From NCBI RefSeq assembly GCF_018035235.1, contig NZ_WPCV01000001.1:1-64000 (forward strand): a stretch of 64,000 nucleotides of DNA. Reading direction: 5' to 3'. The notes under the pieces were generated by a model. That model searched no databases, was not told the DNA's origin, and worked only from the letters and a program-made list of their open reading frames with translations. Origin of the DNA: Citrobacter sp. On2M. Its GTDB lineage: Bacteria > Pseudomonadota > Gammaproteobacteria > Enterobacterales > Enterobacteriaceae. A program made the position numbers and the translations under genes. This document shows, piece after piece, positions 52,640 through 62,323 of the stretch. Position 1 is the first letter of the stretch. Every line of letters starts with the position of its first letter.

Positions 52640-55438
52640 ATGAGACGGATTGAGATAATACTGGGGGAGCTGGAACGGCTGACGCGAGGACTGAATCTTG
52701 CCCATCTGGCGCAGGAAACAGCGTTCACAGCAGAAGCTATCGGCTTTAACCTCGGACTGGCGCGCAACTCGGTCAGTAAAGATCTCAATCAGCTCTGGAA
52801 CGACGGCCTGGCGATTAAAAGCCGCGGACGCCCGGTATTCTTTCTGCATCGTCAGGCGATTGAAACGCTGCTGGGACGCAAACTCGATGAGTCCGAGCGC
52901 GAAGTGCAAACAGTTGCCGACCTGTTACCTGTTCAGGAAAACCAGGCGACAGAGGATCCCTTTTCTGGCCTGATTGGTTACGATCGCAGCCTGCGCGACG
53001 CGGTGGAAAAAGGCCGCGCGGCGGTGCTGTATCCCCACGGGCTGCACGTTCTGCTGACCGGTCCCTCCGGCGTCGGCAAAACCTTTTTTGCCGAACTGAT
53101 GCACCGTTTTGCCTGCGAACGCGCAGTGGGAGCGTCGCCGCCGCTGGTTTACTTTAACTGCGCGGAATACGCCCATAACCCGGAGCTGCTTTCTTCGCAC
53201 CTGTTTGGTCATCGACAGGGGGCATTTACCGGCGCAAATGAAAATAAACCCGGTCTGGTCGAGCAAGCCGACGGTGGCTATCTGCTGCTCGACGAAGTGC
53301 ATCGTCTGCCGTATGAAGGTCAGGAAAAGCTATTTTCTATTCTCGACAAAGGCGAATACCGGCCGCTGGGTTCCAACGCCGTGGCGCGGTCTATTTCGGT
53401 GCGTCTGATTTGCGCCACCACCGAACCGGTAAGTTCGGCATTGTTGCGTACCTTCCAGCGACGTATTCAGGTGTGTATCGATTTGCCCGGCATCCGCCAG
53501 CGTTCAGTGGAAGAGCAGGTTGAACTGATCGTTGGCTTCTTACAGCGTGAGAGCCGCAAAATCGAGCGTACGATAAGTATCGACCGCACCTTACTGCTCT
53601 GGCTACTGAACAAGCCGCTGGAAGGTAACATTGGTCAGCTTAAGAGCGACATTCAGTTTCTCTGCGCCCAGGCCTGGGCCTCAGGGATGACCGAGCACAG
53701 CGACACGCTACAGCTGGATAAACGCCTGGCGGAGATTTCATTTAATGCCACGCCGGAACAGCGTTTGCTGGTTGGCGCGCTGTTCGAAGGCAAAGAGCAT
53801 TTAAGCATCGATGCCCGCACGCTGCCCGCGCTGAAAAATTCACTGGCGACCGGAGCCGAAATAGAAGAGAGCGATCTCTTCTACAGCTTCCTGACCCGGG
53901 AATATATCAATCTGCGTAACAGCAACGTACCGCCAGCCGAAACGCTGGCGATCCTCAAAAACAAACTCAGTTCCATTTTTGAATATGGTCTCTACAGCCG
54001 TGACAGCGTGGGGCATCCGCCACGCTATGGCGATCAGATAGAAGAGCGCGTCACGCTGCTGATCGGCTGCGTTGAGCAGGTGCTCGGTTTCACGCTGCCG
54101 GAGAATCTGATTAACCCGCTGCGTAAACACTTCCTGGCGCTGATTGGCTATGTGCAGCGCGGGCTTATTCCCCAGCTTTATTCTTCCAACTTGATCCTCG
54201 ATCGCTGTAAAGATGAATATGACAACGCCACGCTGTTATGCCGGAAAATCAATGAACTGTTGCATATTCAGTGTCCGGCGACGGAAGTGGTCTGGTTGTG
54301 CCTGTTCCTCAAAGAGTGTCGCCATTACCGCCAACGGATTGACGCCAGTCCGGACTGCGGAGTGATTTTGATTGCCCACGGTGCGACGACCGCCACAAGT
54401 CAGGCGCAGTACGTGAATCGCGTGCTGGAGCGCGAGGTGTTCAGCGCTATCGATATGCCTTTCGAGCAGTCGGTGCATGACACGCTGGAAGCCCTGACGC
54501 AGATGATCCAGACCCGGCAATATCGCCGATTGATCCTGATGGTGGATATTGGCTCACTGGTCCATTTTGGCAGCACGATCAGTAAGTTATTCCAGATAGA
54601 CGTACTGCTAATGCCCAATATCACGCTCACCAGCCTGCTGGAGATTGGGCTGGATTTAAGCTACGAAACCAGCGACTTGCCGCAGCTGGCGGCGTTGATG
54701 CAGAGCAAAAATATTCCCTGTCAGCTCTGTACTCCGCAGCAGGAAAACAGCGGTAAAGTGCTGGTTATCTCCTGCATCACCGGGATGGGAACGGCAGAGA
54801 AAATCAAAAAGGTGCTGGAGGAGAGCTTCGGTGAGTTGATGTCGCAGGATACGCGGATGGTGATCCTCGATTACAACGAAGTTCGCAGCCTGGAGCGTGT
54901 TCAGCAGGCGATTAACGCCAGTGAACGCCTGGCGGGAATAGTGGGCACTTTCCAGCCAGGACTGCCGGATATTCCGTTTATCTCGCTCGAGGAGCTGTTC
55001 TCTGAGCAAGGCCCCGAGCTGGTACTCAGCCTGCTGACGCCAGATCTCTCCAGCAGCGAACGCCGTCTGGAGATGGAGCGCAGCGCGATGCGCTTTATCA
55101 GCGCGTTGACTATGGAGAGCATCATTAACCATATTTCGGTGCTCAACCCGCAGCGAATTCTCAAAGAGATGGAAGGCGTGCTGAATCATCTGACCACCGC
55201 GCTTTCGCTCAAACCGAGCCGTCAGGTGACACTGCGCTTCCTGATCCACTGCTGCTGTATGGTCGAGCGTATCGTGATTAACCGCAAACCGTTACAGATG
55301 GCGCTGGAGAACAAGCCGGATCTGGATAATCGCGCGTTTAGTGTCATTAAATCCGCTTTCCTGCCGATCGAAGAGGCCTATGCCATTCGCTTATCGGACG
55401 CGGAATATTTTTATATTTACGAACTGCTGTATAGCTAA
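52640..55438 (+). CDS. dgaR: Sigma-54-dependent PTS-regulated activator DgaR (LevR family)
   Basis: A 932-residue enhancer-binding protein. Order: winged HTH (about 15-70), AAA+ domain with Walker A GPSGVGKT (141-148) and the sigma-54 contact loop GAFTGA (194-199), PRD, EIIA-mannose-like domain with GVILIAHGATT (His), EIIB-like domain and a C-terminal PRD. It activates transcription with sigma-54 and is itself controlled by PTS phosphorylation. It precedes the dga PTS genes and their -24/-12 promoter, as in the Salmonella dga locus for D-glucosaminate. Start ATG 52640 with AAGAG close upstream. Confidence 0.92.
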   Translation: MRRIEIILGELERLTRGLNLAHLAQETAFTAEAIGFNLGLARNSVSKDLNQLWNDGLAIKSRGRPVFFLHRQAIETLLGRKLDESEREVQTVADLLPVQENQATEDPFSGLIGYDRSLRDAVEKGRAAVLYPHGLHVLLTGPSGVGKTFFAELMHRFACERAVGASPPLVYFNCAEYAHNPELLSSHLFGHRQGAFTGANENKPGLVEQADGGYLLLDEVHRLPYEGQEKLFSILDKGEYRPLGSNAVARSISVRLICATTEPVSSALLRTFQRRIQVCIDLPGIRQRSVEEQVELIVGFLQRESRKIERTISIDRTLLLWLLNKPLEGNIGQLKSDIQFLCAQAWASGMTEHSDTLQLDKRLAEISFNATPEQRLLVGALFEGKEHLSIDARTLPALKNSLATGAEIEESDLFYSFLTREYINLRNSNVPPAETLAILKNKLSSIFEYGLYSRDSVGHPPRYGDQIEERVTLLIGCVEQVLGFTLPENLINPLRKHFLALIGYVQRGLIPQLYSSNLILDRCKDEYDNATLLCRKINELLHIQCPATEVVWLCLFLKECRHYRQRIDASPDCGVILIAHGATTATSQAQYVNRVLEREVFSAIDMPFEQSVHDTLEALTQMIQTRQYRRLILMVDIGSLVHFGSTISKLFQIDVLLMPNITLTSLLEIGLDLSYETSDLPQLAALMQSKNIPCQLCTPQQENSGKVLVISCITGMGTAEKIKKVLEESFGELMSQDTRMVILDYNEVRSLERVQQAINASERLAGIVGTFQPGLPDIPFISLEELFSEQGPELVLSLLTPDLSSSERRLEMERSAMRFISALTMESIINHISVLNPQRILKEMEGVLNHLTTALSLKPSRQVTLRFLIHCCCMVERIVINRKPLQMALENKPDLDNRAFSVIKSAFLPIEEAYAIRLSDAEYFYIYELLYS

Positions 55439-55446
55439 TTCCTTTA

Positions 55447-55471
55447 CTGGCGCGGCTTTCTGCCTCGCCAG
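55447..55471. promoter_or_regulatory. Candidate DgaR upstream activating sequence
   Basis: CTGGCGCGGC (55447-55456) and GCCTCGCCAG (55462-55471) form an inverted repeat with a single mismatch and a TTTCT centre. It lies 44 bp upstream of the -24 element and has no T tract after it, so an activator site is more likely than a terminator. Confidence 0.4.
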
Positions 55472-55502
55472 CGCTCCTCTCCTCCCCGCGTGACACAAAT
55501 TC

Positions 55503-55517
55503 TGGCACAGCCTTTGC
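55503..55517 (+). promoter_or_regulatory. Sigma-54 promoter of dgaABCDEF
   Basis: TGGCAC (55503-55508) and TTGC (55514-55517) with 5 bp between match the -24/-12 consensus TGGCAC-N5-TTGC exactly. The start should be about 55529, giving a 30-nt leader. Confidence 0.93.
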
Positions 55518-55558
55518 TCTGTTTACCTATGTCTATGTAATCGAGCCAGGAGGCCATT

Positions 55559-55984
55559 TTGACTACCACTGAATCCTTGCCCCAGATCCTGCTGCTGACC
55601 CATGGCGGCTGGGGGCAACAGCTTTGCAACAGCCTGCGCATGGTGATGGGTGAAATCAAAGGCGTGATGGAAATTGCGCTGATGCCCGTTGATACGCTCG
55701 GCGAGTTTTACCAGCGCGTTGAAGTCGTGGTGAAAACGATGCCGGAAGGTTCACTGATCCTGACTGATTTTATTGGCGGCACCACTTCTAACGTGGCGGC
55801 GCGGCTGAGTGCCGATTACCCGGTAGCAGTGATTTCCGGGCTCAATGCCTCTTTGCTACTGGAGGCGCTCGACAAACGCGAGCATGGCCAGTTGACCCGC
55901 TGCGTGGCTGAACTGGTCGAAGCCGGGCGTAGCAGTTGCCTGGACGTTGTTGCCCACGTGCGTCAATTACAACAATCACAATAA
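55559..55984 (+). CDS. dgaA: D-glucosaminate PTS EIIA component
   Basis: A 141-residue mannose-family EIIA with phosphorylatable His15 in LLTHGGWG. It starts with the rare TTG at 55559, 5 bp after a strong AGGAGG (55548-55553), the only good ribosome site. The next ATG lies far inside the domain. It passes phosphate from HPr to DgaB. First gene of the operon under the sigma-54 promoter. Confidence 0.92.
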   Translation: MTTTESLPQILLLTHGGWGQQLCNSLRMVMGEIKGVMEIALMPVDTLGEFYQRVEVVVKTMPEGSLILTDFIGGTTSNVAARLSADYPVAVISGLNASLLLEALDKREHGQLTRCVAELVEAGRSSCLDVVAHVRQLQQSQ

Positions 55985-55996
55985 GGAATAAACATC

Positions 55997-56482
55997 ATGG
56001 CAAACATCGTCTTATGTCGTATCGATAGCCGTCTGATTCATGGACAAGTGGTGACCAAGTGGGTTGGACAATCTCAGGCCAACCGGATTGCGGTGGTCAG
56101 CGATGAACTGGATGCCGATCCGTTTATGAAAAACATCTACCTGATGGCCGCGCCGCCGAACATCAAAGTGGATTGTTTCGGTAACCAAAGTTTTGCGGCC
56201 GCCTGGAAAGAAAACCAGCTTGGTGACGGCAAAGTGCTGGTGCTGTTCCCTTCTCTGGCGGCGGTTCAGGAAGCGGTCCAGTTGGGGTTTGACGTCACTA
56301 CCATTCAGGTCGGTGGGCTGGGCGGTGGGCCAAACCGCAAAGCGGTATTCCAGAACATTACGCTGGATGAAAAAGACGTCGGCATTCTGAGCGACCTGAA
56401 AAATCGTGGGATTCAGGTGTTCTTCCAGACCATCCCGGAGGATAAGCCGCAGTCGCTGGACGATATCCTGAAAAAATTCTAA
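55997..56482 (+). CDS. dgaB: D-glucosaminate PTS EIIB component
   Basis: A 161-residue mannose-family EIIB. RIDSRLIHGQV carries the phospho-His15, typical of this family. It phosphorylates the sugar acid at C6 as it enters through DgaCD. 12 bp after dgaA, with AAGGAATAA ahead of its ATG. Confidence 0.93.
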   Translation: MANIVLCRIDSRLIHGQVVTKWVGQSQANRIAVVSDELDADPFMKNIYLMAAPPNIKVDCFGNQSFAAAWKENQLGDGKVLVLFPSLAAVQEAVQLGFDVTTIQVGGLGGGPNRKAVFQNITLDEKDVGILSDLKNRGIQVFFQTIPEDKPQSLDDILKKF

Positions 56483-56507
56483 CTCTTTGATAACAGGGTA
56501 ACTAATT

Positions 56508-57257
56508 ATGGATACTTTAGTCTTTGCAAGCCTGATGGGGTTGTATTACTGGTTTGCCCGCTTACGCCTTGGCTACACCTTCTCCGCTATGCTGCTGCAA
56601 CCGGTGGTCATTGCCGTATTCGTTGGCCTGCTGTTAGGCAATATGGAAACGGCGATGATCATTGGCGCAGGTATGCAGCTGGTTTACCTCGGCGTGACCT
56701 CCACGCCGGGCGGTAACGTCCCGTCGGATCCGGCGCTGGCCGCCTGTATTTCAATTCCTATCGCCGTGAAGGCCGGAATGGACCCGAACCTGGCTATCGC
56801 GCTGGCGATCCCGTTTGGCGTCATCGGCGTGTTTCTCGACCAGCTGCGCCGCACGTTAAACGCGGCCTGGGTGCATATGGCCGACAAGCATGCGGAAACG
56901 GCCAACATGGCGGGCATTATGCGCTGTGCGTTCCTCTACCCGGCGTTGCTTGGCCTGGTACTACGTTTCCCGGTGGTTTTTGCCGCCAACTATTTTGGTC
57001 AGGACGTGGTGGAAAGCTTCCTTAAGCTGATGCCGCACTGGCTGACGCACTCTTTTGAAATTATGGGGGGCATTCTGCCAGCGCTGGGCTTCGCCATCAC
57101 CATTATGGTGATCGGTAAAAAGAGCTTGCTGCCGTGGTTTATCGGCGGATTCTTCGCGGTGCTGTACCTGAAGGTGGACATCATGGCGATGGCAATCTTT
57201 GGAACCTGCGTGGCCTTCCTGATTAAAGGTCTGGCAAAAAATGAAGGAGCAGCATGA
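56508..57257 (+). CDS. dgaC: D-glucosaminate PTS EIIC component
   Basis: A 249-residue membrane channel subunit of the mannose family. VFVGLLLGNMETAMIIGAGMQLVYLGVTSTPGGNVPSDPALAACISIPIAV is its sugar-binding signature. It overlaps dgaD by 4 bp and works with it as the permease. Confidence 0.93.
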   Translation: MDTLVFASLMGLYYWFARLRLGYTFSAMLLQPVVIAVFVGLLLGNMETAMIIGAGMQLVYLGVTSTPGGNVPSDPALAACISIPIAVKAGMDPNLAIALAIPFGVIGVFLDQLRRTLNAAWVHMADKHAETANMAGIMRCAFLYPALLGLVLRFPVVFAANYFGQDVVESFLKLMPHWLTHSFEIMGGILPALGFAITIMVIGKKSLLPWFIGGFFAVLYLKVDIMAMAIFGTCVAFLIKGLAKNEGAA

Positions 57258-58114
57258 TGAGCAGCGACGTAATGCAACACGAACTGGTGGAGCGTGCGCG
57301 TGAAAGCGGCACGCTGACCAAAGCCGATATCACCAAAGCCTGGTTTATCTACTGGCTGGGCGCGGAAGTTTCCAGCTCCTATGAGCGTTTGCAAAGCCTG
57401 ATTTTCTGCGCCTCGATGACGCCGATCATCAAAAAGCTTTACCCGCAAAAAGAGGAACAGGTAGAAGCGCTGAAACGCCATCTGAACTTCTTCAACTCAG
57501 AGCAGACGTTCGGGGCGGTAATTCAGGGGATCTCCATTGCGATGGAGGAGCAAAAAACGCGCGGTGAGCCGATCAGCGACACATCCATCACCGGGATAAA
57601 AACGGGTTTGATGGGGCCGCTGGCCGGGATGGGAGATTCGATCATCTGGGCCGCCGTGATGCCGCTGTTGATTGCCATTTTCATCCCATTTGCCGCCAAT
57701 GGCAGCGCGATGGGCGGAATTGTACCGTTAATCCTCTACCCGGCCATTACGTTAGCAATCAGCTACGGTATGGTGCACAAAGGGTACACGCTGGGGCGTG
57801 ACTCGATTATCGGTCTGCTGCAGGGAGGGCGAATTAAGGAACTGATCTACGGCGCGAACGTGTTGGGCCTGATCATGATGGGCGCGCTGTCGGCAAGCTA
57901 CGTCAAGATCACCACACCGTTAAAACTCAGTGCCCTGAAAGGCTCTGAAGTGGTGGTCCAGCAAATCCTCGACTCTATTGCCCCCGGCCTGTTGCCGCTG
58001 GCGGCGGTGTTCGCCATTTACTTCTATCTGGTGAAGAAAGGGCCGCGTTACACCACGATTTTGCTGTCAATTGTCGCGCTCAGCGTGGTCTGTTCGCTGC
58101 TGGGAGTGTTGTAA
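57254..58114 (+). CDS. dgaD: D-glucosaminate PTS EIID component
   Basis: A 286-residue membrane subunit. The N-terminal cytosolic part includes ITKAWFIYWLGAEVSSSYERLQSLIFCASMTPIIKKLYP; GIKTGLMGPLAGMGDSIIWAAVMPLLIAI is the EIID signature. Most substitutes start at the ATG at 57254 (MMSSDVMQHELVERARESG), though the next ATG one codon on is equally possible. Partner of dgaC. Confidence 0.93.
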   Translation: MMSSDVMQHELVERARESGTLTKADITKAWFIYWLGAEVSSSYERLQSLIFCASMTPIIKKLYPQKEEQVEALKRHLNFFNSEQTFGAVIQGISIAMEEQKTRGEPISDTSITGIKTGLMGPLAGMGDSIIWAAVMPLLIAIFIPFAANGSAMGGIVPLILYPAITLAISYGMVHKGYTLGRDSIIGLLQGGRIKELIYGANVLGLIMMGALSASYVKITTPLKLSALKGSEVVVQQILDSIAPGLLPLAAVFAIYFYLVKKGPRYTTILLSIVALSVVCSLLGVL

Positions 58115-58117
58115 GCC

Positions 58118-59227
58118 ATGACACAGAATATCTATCAACAACTGGGGCTAAAACAGGTGATTAACGCCTGCGGCAAGATGACGATTCTTGGCGTTTCCAG
58201 CGTCGCGCCGGAGGTGATGCAAGCCACCGCGCGGGCAGCTGCGGCCTTTGTTGAAATTGACCGGCTGGTGGACCGTACCGGTCAATTGGTTTCCCGCTAC
58301 ACCGGCGCGGAGGACAGCTATGTTACTTCGTGCGCCTCGGCGGGTATTGCGATTGCCGTTGCCGCTGCCATTACCCGCGGTGATCAGGCGCGAGTCACGT
58401 TGATGCCAGATAGCGCAGGTATGGCCAATGAAGTGGTTATGCTGCGTGGACATAACGTGGATTACGGGGCGCCCATCACCAGTGCGATTCGCCTGGGCGG
58501 CGGACGCGTGGTGGAGGTTGGCTCAAGTAATCTGGCGGCCCGCTGGCAGCTGGAGAGTGCGATTACCGACAACACCGCCGCGCTACTGTATGTGAAATCT
58601 CATCACTGCGTGCAGAAAGGTATGTTAGACATTGCGGACTTCGTGCAGGTTGCGCAGGTTCACAACCTGCCGCTGATTGTTGATGCCGCCGCCGAGGAAG
58701 ACTTACACGCCTGGGTGGCGAGCGGGGCGGATATGGTGATCTACAGCGGGGCAAAAGCCTTTAACGCGCCGACCTCCGGGTTTATCACCGGAAAGAAACA
58801 GTGGATAGCCGCGTGTAAAGCGCAGCACCACGGTATTGCCCGGGCGATGAAGATCGGCAAAGAGAATATGGTCGGGCTGGTGTATGCCCTGGAAAACTAT
58901 CATCAGGGGCAAACCGTGGTCACCGCTGAAGAACTGCAACCTGTGGCGCAGGCGATTTCAGCGATTCACGGATTGAAGGCGGATATTGAGCAGGACGAAG
59001 CCGGGCGCGCCATCTGGCGGGTTCGTATTCAGGTTAATGCACAGGAGTTGGGGCTGGATGCCTACGCCGTAGAAGCACAGCTGCGCGGGGGCGATATCGC
59101 GATTTACGCGCGTCGTTATAACCTTCACCAGGGTGTCTTTAGTCTCGACCCGCGTACGGTCGCAGAAGGGGAAATGGCGCTGATCGTGGCGCGATTAAAG
59201 GAGATTGCAGAACATGCAGCACATTAA
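58118..59227 (+). CDS. dgaE: D-glucosaminate-6-phosphate ammonia-lyase
   Basis: A PLP enzyme of 369 residues in the SelA-like/aspartate-aminotransferase fold. The PLP Lys is Lys213 in YSGAKAFNAP and VDAAAEEDL (Asp189) holds the pyridine nitrogen. In Salmonella DgaE turns D-glucosaminate-6-phosphate into 2-keto-3-deoxygluconate-6-phosphate and ammonia. It starts 3 bp after dgaD and overlaps dgaF by 14 bp. Confidence 0.92.
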   Translation: MTQNIYQQLGLKQVINACGKMTILGVSSVAPEVMQATARAAAAFVEIDRLVDRTGQLVSRYTGAEDSYVTSCASAGIAIAVAAAITRGDQARVTLMPDSAGMANEVVMLRGHNVDYGAPITSAIRLGGGRVVEVGSSNLAARWQLESAITDNTAALLYVKSHHCVQKGMLDIADFVQVAQVHNLPLIVDAAAEEDLHAWVASGADMVIYSGAKAFNAPTSGFITGKKQWIAACKAQHHGIARAMKIGKENMVGLVYALENYHQGQTVVTAEELQPVAQAISAIHGLKADIEQDEAGRAIWRVRIQVNAQELGLDAYAVEAQLRGGDIAIYARRYNLHQGVFSLDPRTVAEGEMALIVARLKEIAEHAAH

Positions 59228-59957
59228 TTTTTATCGTAATAAAGTGGCCATTAACGTGCTGGCAAAAGATATCGCCAACGCCCGGGAAATCTATGACGCC
59301 GCCGAAGGCCATGCGGCGATCGGCATCCTTTCCGCGCAGTTTGCCTCGGTTGAGGAAGGCGTTGTGGAAGTGAAGCGCTGGATGGCTGAAGTGCCGTCAA
59401 TTTCCGTAGGGCTGGGGGCGGGCGATCCGGCGCAGTATTACAAAGCGGCAATGATTGCCTCACAGGTCCATCCGGCACACGTCAACCAGACTTTTACCGG
59501 TTGTGGTTTTGCGGCAGGCGCGCTGGCTGCAACGGGTGGCGAGCAGACCCACATCAACGCCCTGGTCAGCCCGACCGGAACGCCTGGCGAGGTGCTGATC
59601 TCCACTGGCGTCAGCAGCAGTCGGGGTACGCCGGCCCGCGTTTCTTGTGATGCGGCAGTGCGCATGATGCTGGACTCTGGCGCGCATGCGGCGAAGTTCT
59701 TCCCGATGGGCGGTGAGAAATCGTTGCCTGAGCTTTACGCGCTGGCGACGACCGCGGCGCGCAACGGCATGACGTTGATTGAGCCGACCGGCGGTATCGA
59801 TCTGGATAACTTCGGCATTATCCTGCGAACTTGTCTTGAGGCGGGCGTACCGCGGGTCATGCCGCATGTGTACAGCTCGATTATCGACTCGCAAACCGGC
59901 AATACCCGGCCTGAAGATGTCGCCAGATTGATGGAGATAGTCAAAACCCTGGTGTGA
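59214..59957 (+). CDS. dgaF: 2-dehydro-3-deoxyglucosaminate-pathway KDPG aldolase
   Basis: A 247-residue aldolase that splits 2-keto-3-deoxygluconate-6-phosphate into pyruvate and glyceraldehyde-3-phosphate, the last step of the dga pathway. I choose the ATG at 59214 (MQHINFYRNKVAINVLAKD) with AAGGAG 10 bp ahead; the TTG 9 bp further upstream is adjacent to the Shine-Dalgarno. GAHAAKFFPMGG and IEPTGGIDLDNF are the KDGP aldolase motifs. It is unrelated in sequence to the Eda aldolase family. Operon ends at a terminator. Confidence 0.9.
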   Translation: MQHINFYRNKVAINVLAKDIANAREIYDAAEGHAAIGILSAQFASVEEGVVEVKRWMAEVPSISVGLGAGDPAQYYKAAMIASQVHPAHVNQTFTGCGFAAGALAATGGEQTHINALVSPTGTPGEVLISTGVSSSRGTPARVSCDAAVRMMLDSGAHAAKFFPMGGEKSLPELYALATTAARNGMTLIEPTGGIDLDNFGIILRTCLEAGVPRVMPHVYSSIIDSQTGNTRPEDVARLMEIVKTLV

Positions 59958-59984
59958 TGTTGCTATCGCCGGATGGCACACAAT

Positions 59985-60022
59985 AAATGCCCGGTAAGCG
60001 TTAGGTGCCACCGGGCATTTTT
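59985..60022 (+). terminator. Terminator of the dga operon
   Basis: AAATGCCCGGT (59985-59995) pairs with ACCGGGCATTT (60010-60020), followed by TT. It is 28 bp after dgaF, with a REP-like GCCGGATGGC just before. Confidence 0.88.
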
Positions 60023-60145
60023 GTACATATGTCTGCTTTATTCTTTTTTCTTCTTGCTGATGCTTTTTCGTTTTTTAAACCGCAGCGGCCTTGCCGCTAT
60101 AGTCATTTCATTACTCATCAGGCGGTTATTACTAAAGGATAAAAC

Positions 60146-60964
60146 GTGAAGTTGAAGATACCTTATTTCAGGGCTGGGACGGCGGTATTACTGGCAGGAT
60201 TATTGCTGGCAGGATGCGATCAGCAGAGCAGTGATGCAAAGCATATCAAAGTGGGGGTGATTAACGGCGCAGAGCAGGATGTGGCGGAGGTCGCGAAGAG
60301 AGTTGCTAAAGAAAAATATGGCCTGGAGGTGGAGTTAATTGGGTTTAGCGGTTCTTTGCTGCCCAACGATGCCACCAATCAGGGTGAGCTGGATGCCAAC
60401 GTCTTCCAGCATCGTCCGTTCCTCGAACAAGATAATAAAGCACACGACTATAAGCTGGTTGCGGTGGGCAATACCTTTGTGTTCCCGATGGCCGGTTATT
60501 CGAAGAAAATCAAAACCGTTGCGGAGCTTAAAGATGGTGCGACGATTGCGATACCTAACGATCCTACTAACCTCGGGCGGGCGCTGTTGCTGCTGCAAAA
60601 AGAGAAGTTAATTACGCTGAAAGCAAATACAGGCTTGCTACCCACAGCGCTGGATATTACTGATAATCCGCGACATCTGAAAATTATGGAACTGGAAGGC
60701 GCGCAGTTGCCGCGCGTATTGGACGATCAGAAAGTGGATGTAGCGATTATCAGTACCACCTACATCCAGCAAACCGGACTTTCTCCGGTACATGACAGTG
60801 TATTTATCGAAGACAAAAACTCACCGTACGTGAACATCCTGGTGGCGCGAGAAGACAATAAAGATGCCGAGAATGTGAAGGAATTCCTGCAATCTTATCA
60901 GTCACCGGAAGTGGCAAAGGCGGCAGAAACTATCTTTAACGGCGGCGCGGTTCCGGGCTGGTAA
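60146..60964 (+). CDS. nlpA: Inner-membrane lipoprotein NlpA (methionine-binding type)
   Basis: A 272-residue lipoprotein of the MetQ/NlpA periplasmic-binding family, which binds methionine. It starts with GTG at 60146, preceded by AAAGGAT, and has the same length as E. coli NlpA. The lipobox LLAGC has Cys24; the following Asp at +2 predicts inner-membrane retention. Motifs KVGVINGAEQDVAEVAKRV and FQHRPFLEQDNKAHDYKLVAVGN are typical. It stands alone between the dga operon and yicL. Confidence 0.96.
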   Translation: MKLKIPYFRAGTAVLLAGLLLAGCDQQSSDAKHIKVGVINGAEQDVAEVAKRVAKEKYGLEVELIGFSGSLLPNDATNQGELDANVFQHRPFLEQDNKAHDYKLVAVGNTFVFPMAGYSKKIKTVAELKDGATIAIPNDPTNLGRALLLLQKEKLITLKANTGLLPTALDITDNPRHLKIMELEGAQLPRVLDDQKVDVAIISTTYIQQTGLSPVHDSVFIEDKNSPYVNILVAREDNKDAENVKEFLQSYQSPEVAKAAETIFNGGAVPGW

Positions 60965-60992
60965 TCGTGACCTGTTGCCGCGCCGATTGGGA

Positions 60993-61895
60993 TTAAACCG
61001 CTCTGGCGCGGCGACGTGAGTCCATTGAGATCAGTACGACCGATGAGAGGATCAAAAGCGTGCCCAGCCAGTCAGGCAGGGTAAATGTAATGCCTAACAG
61101 CAGCAGGGACAGCAATGCGCTGCTCAAGGGTTCCGCGCAGCTTAAAATGCTCGCCTTCGGCCCACCAATCATCTGCGCGCCTTTCAGGTACAGGCTAAAC
61201 GTGAGTGACGTGCCGATGACCACCAGATAGAAAAACGCCAGAATTAAACTGCCATTAACCACGAAGTTTGTTCCCTCTCCGGCATAGAACGGGAGCAGGA
61301 TCAGGCCACCTATCAACATGCTCCAGCCGACGATCGGCAGCGTACCGTAGCGCGCGATAAGCGTAGAGGGGTAAGTGGTGTAGAACGCGGCGGCAAACGC
61401 CGAAGCAATTCCCCAGAACAGCGCGGCAGGTGAAATAGACAGCGACGTTGGGTTACCGTGGGTGACCAGTAAGAAGGTGCCAATGAGCGAGGTGAAAATC
61501 GCGGTCAACACTAATATTCCCGGTCGTGCTTTGCGAACCACGGAAAACCACGCCACGATAATGGTCGGTGACAAAAATTGCAGTACCGTTGCCGTGGCGG
61601 CGTTAGATTTTTCAATCGTCAGCAGGAAGGTGAGTTGTACGGTGAGCGCTCCGGCTACGGAAAAAATCAGCAGACTGATGGCATCTTTGCGGTTTTTGAT
61701 AATGGAGAAGACTTTATCGCCGTGAACGAAAGAGAGCATCAGCAGAATCAGCCCGGCGAATATCAGGCGCGTCATGGTCAGAAATTGTGACGACATCTGA
61801 CTTTGCTCCATGATGTACTGCGCACACACGCCCGAACTTCCCCACAATACGGCGGCAATCAGGACGTTCATCATCCCTCTTCTGGTGGAACTCAT
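60993..61895 (-). CDS. yicL: YicL, EamA/DMT-family permease
   Basis: A 300-residue inner-membrane protein with ten transmembrane segments in two EamA repeats: [37 protein letters not shown] and [38 protein letters not shown]. Length and place next to nlpA match E. coli YicL (307 residues). The substrate is unknown. Start ATG at 61895 ([22 protein letters not shown]). It is convergent with nlpA. Confidence 0.93.
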   Translation of the reverse strand: MSSTRRGMMNVLIAAVLWGSSGVCAQYIMEQSQMSSQFLTMTRLIFAGLILLMLSFVHGDKVFSIIKNRKDAISLLIFSVAGALTVQLTFLLTIEKSNAATATVLQFLSPTIIVAWFSVVRKARPGILVLTAIFTSLIGTFLLVTHGNPTSLSISPAALFWGIASAFAAAFYTTYPSTLIARYGTLPIVGWSMLIGGLILLPFYAGEGTNFVVNGSLILAFFYLVVIGTSLTFSLYLKGAQMIGGPKASILSCAEPLSSALLSLLLLGITFTLPDWLGTLLILSSVVLISMDSRRRARAV

Positions 61896-62016
61896 CTTTC
61901 CCTCTGCATGTTGTTTTGTCTTATTTGTGTGCAGGCATCATAGCAGAGATATCGAAGTCAGTAAGACATGACTGGTGCAGCCCCCCTCGCGCAGTAGGGA
62001 GGCTTCGGCAGTTATT

Positions 62017-62322
62017 TTATGGCGCAATCGGCGTCAGATAATCCAGCCGTAGCGGTTCGGCGAGTAGATCGTTCATTTGCAGAATAAATGCCTGGAAATG
62101 TGGCAGAGTGATATGTTCATCCAGACTGGCCTGACCGCGCCAGGATTCGCGTACGTAGAATACATCCGGTGTGTCGCGTAACTGGAACAGAGCATATTCA
62201 ATATTGCCCGGCTCCCGGCGAGTGGGTAACAGCAGGTTCTGCAGCGCTTGTTTCAGTGCGTCGATCTTCCCTGGTTTGGCTTTCAAGACCGCAATAATTG
62301 AAATCACTTCTGAATCAGACAT
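62017..62322 (-). CDS. Antibiotic-biosynthesis-monooxygenase (ABM) domain protein, YgiN-like
   Basis: A 101-residue protein from the ATG at 62322 (MSDSEVISIIAVLKAKPGKIDALKQAL); a 31-residue upstream extension lies inside the neighbouring gene. It is a dimeric ferredoxin-like ABM fold: REPGNIEYALFQLRDTPDVFYVRESWRGQASLDEH. Related proteins such as YgiN oxidise quinols or act on small aromatics. It starts 1 bp after the upstream dehydrogenase, so they are one operon. Confidence 0.88.
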   Translation of the reverse strand: MSDSEVISIIAVLKAKPGKIDALKQALQNLLLPTRREPGNIEYALFQLRDTPDVFYVRESWRGQASLDEHITLPHFQAFILQMNDLLAEPLRLDYLTPIAP

Positions 62323-62323
62323 G

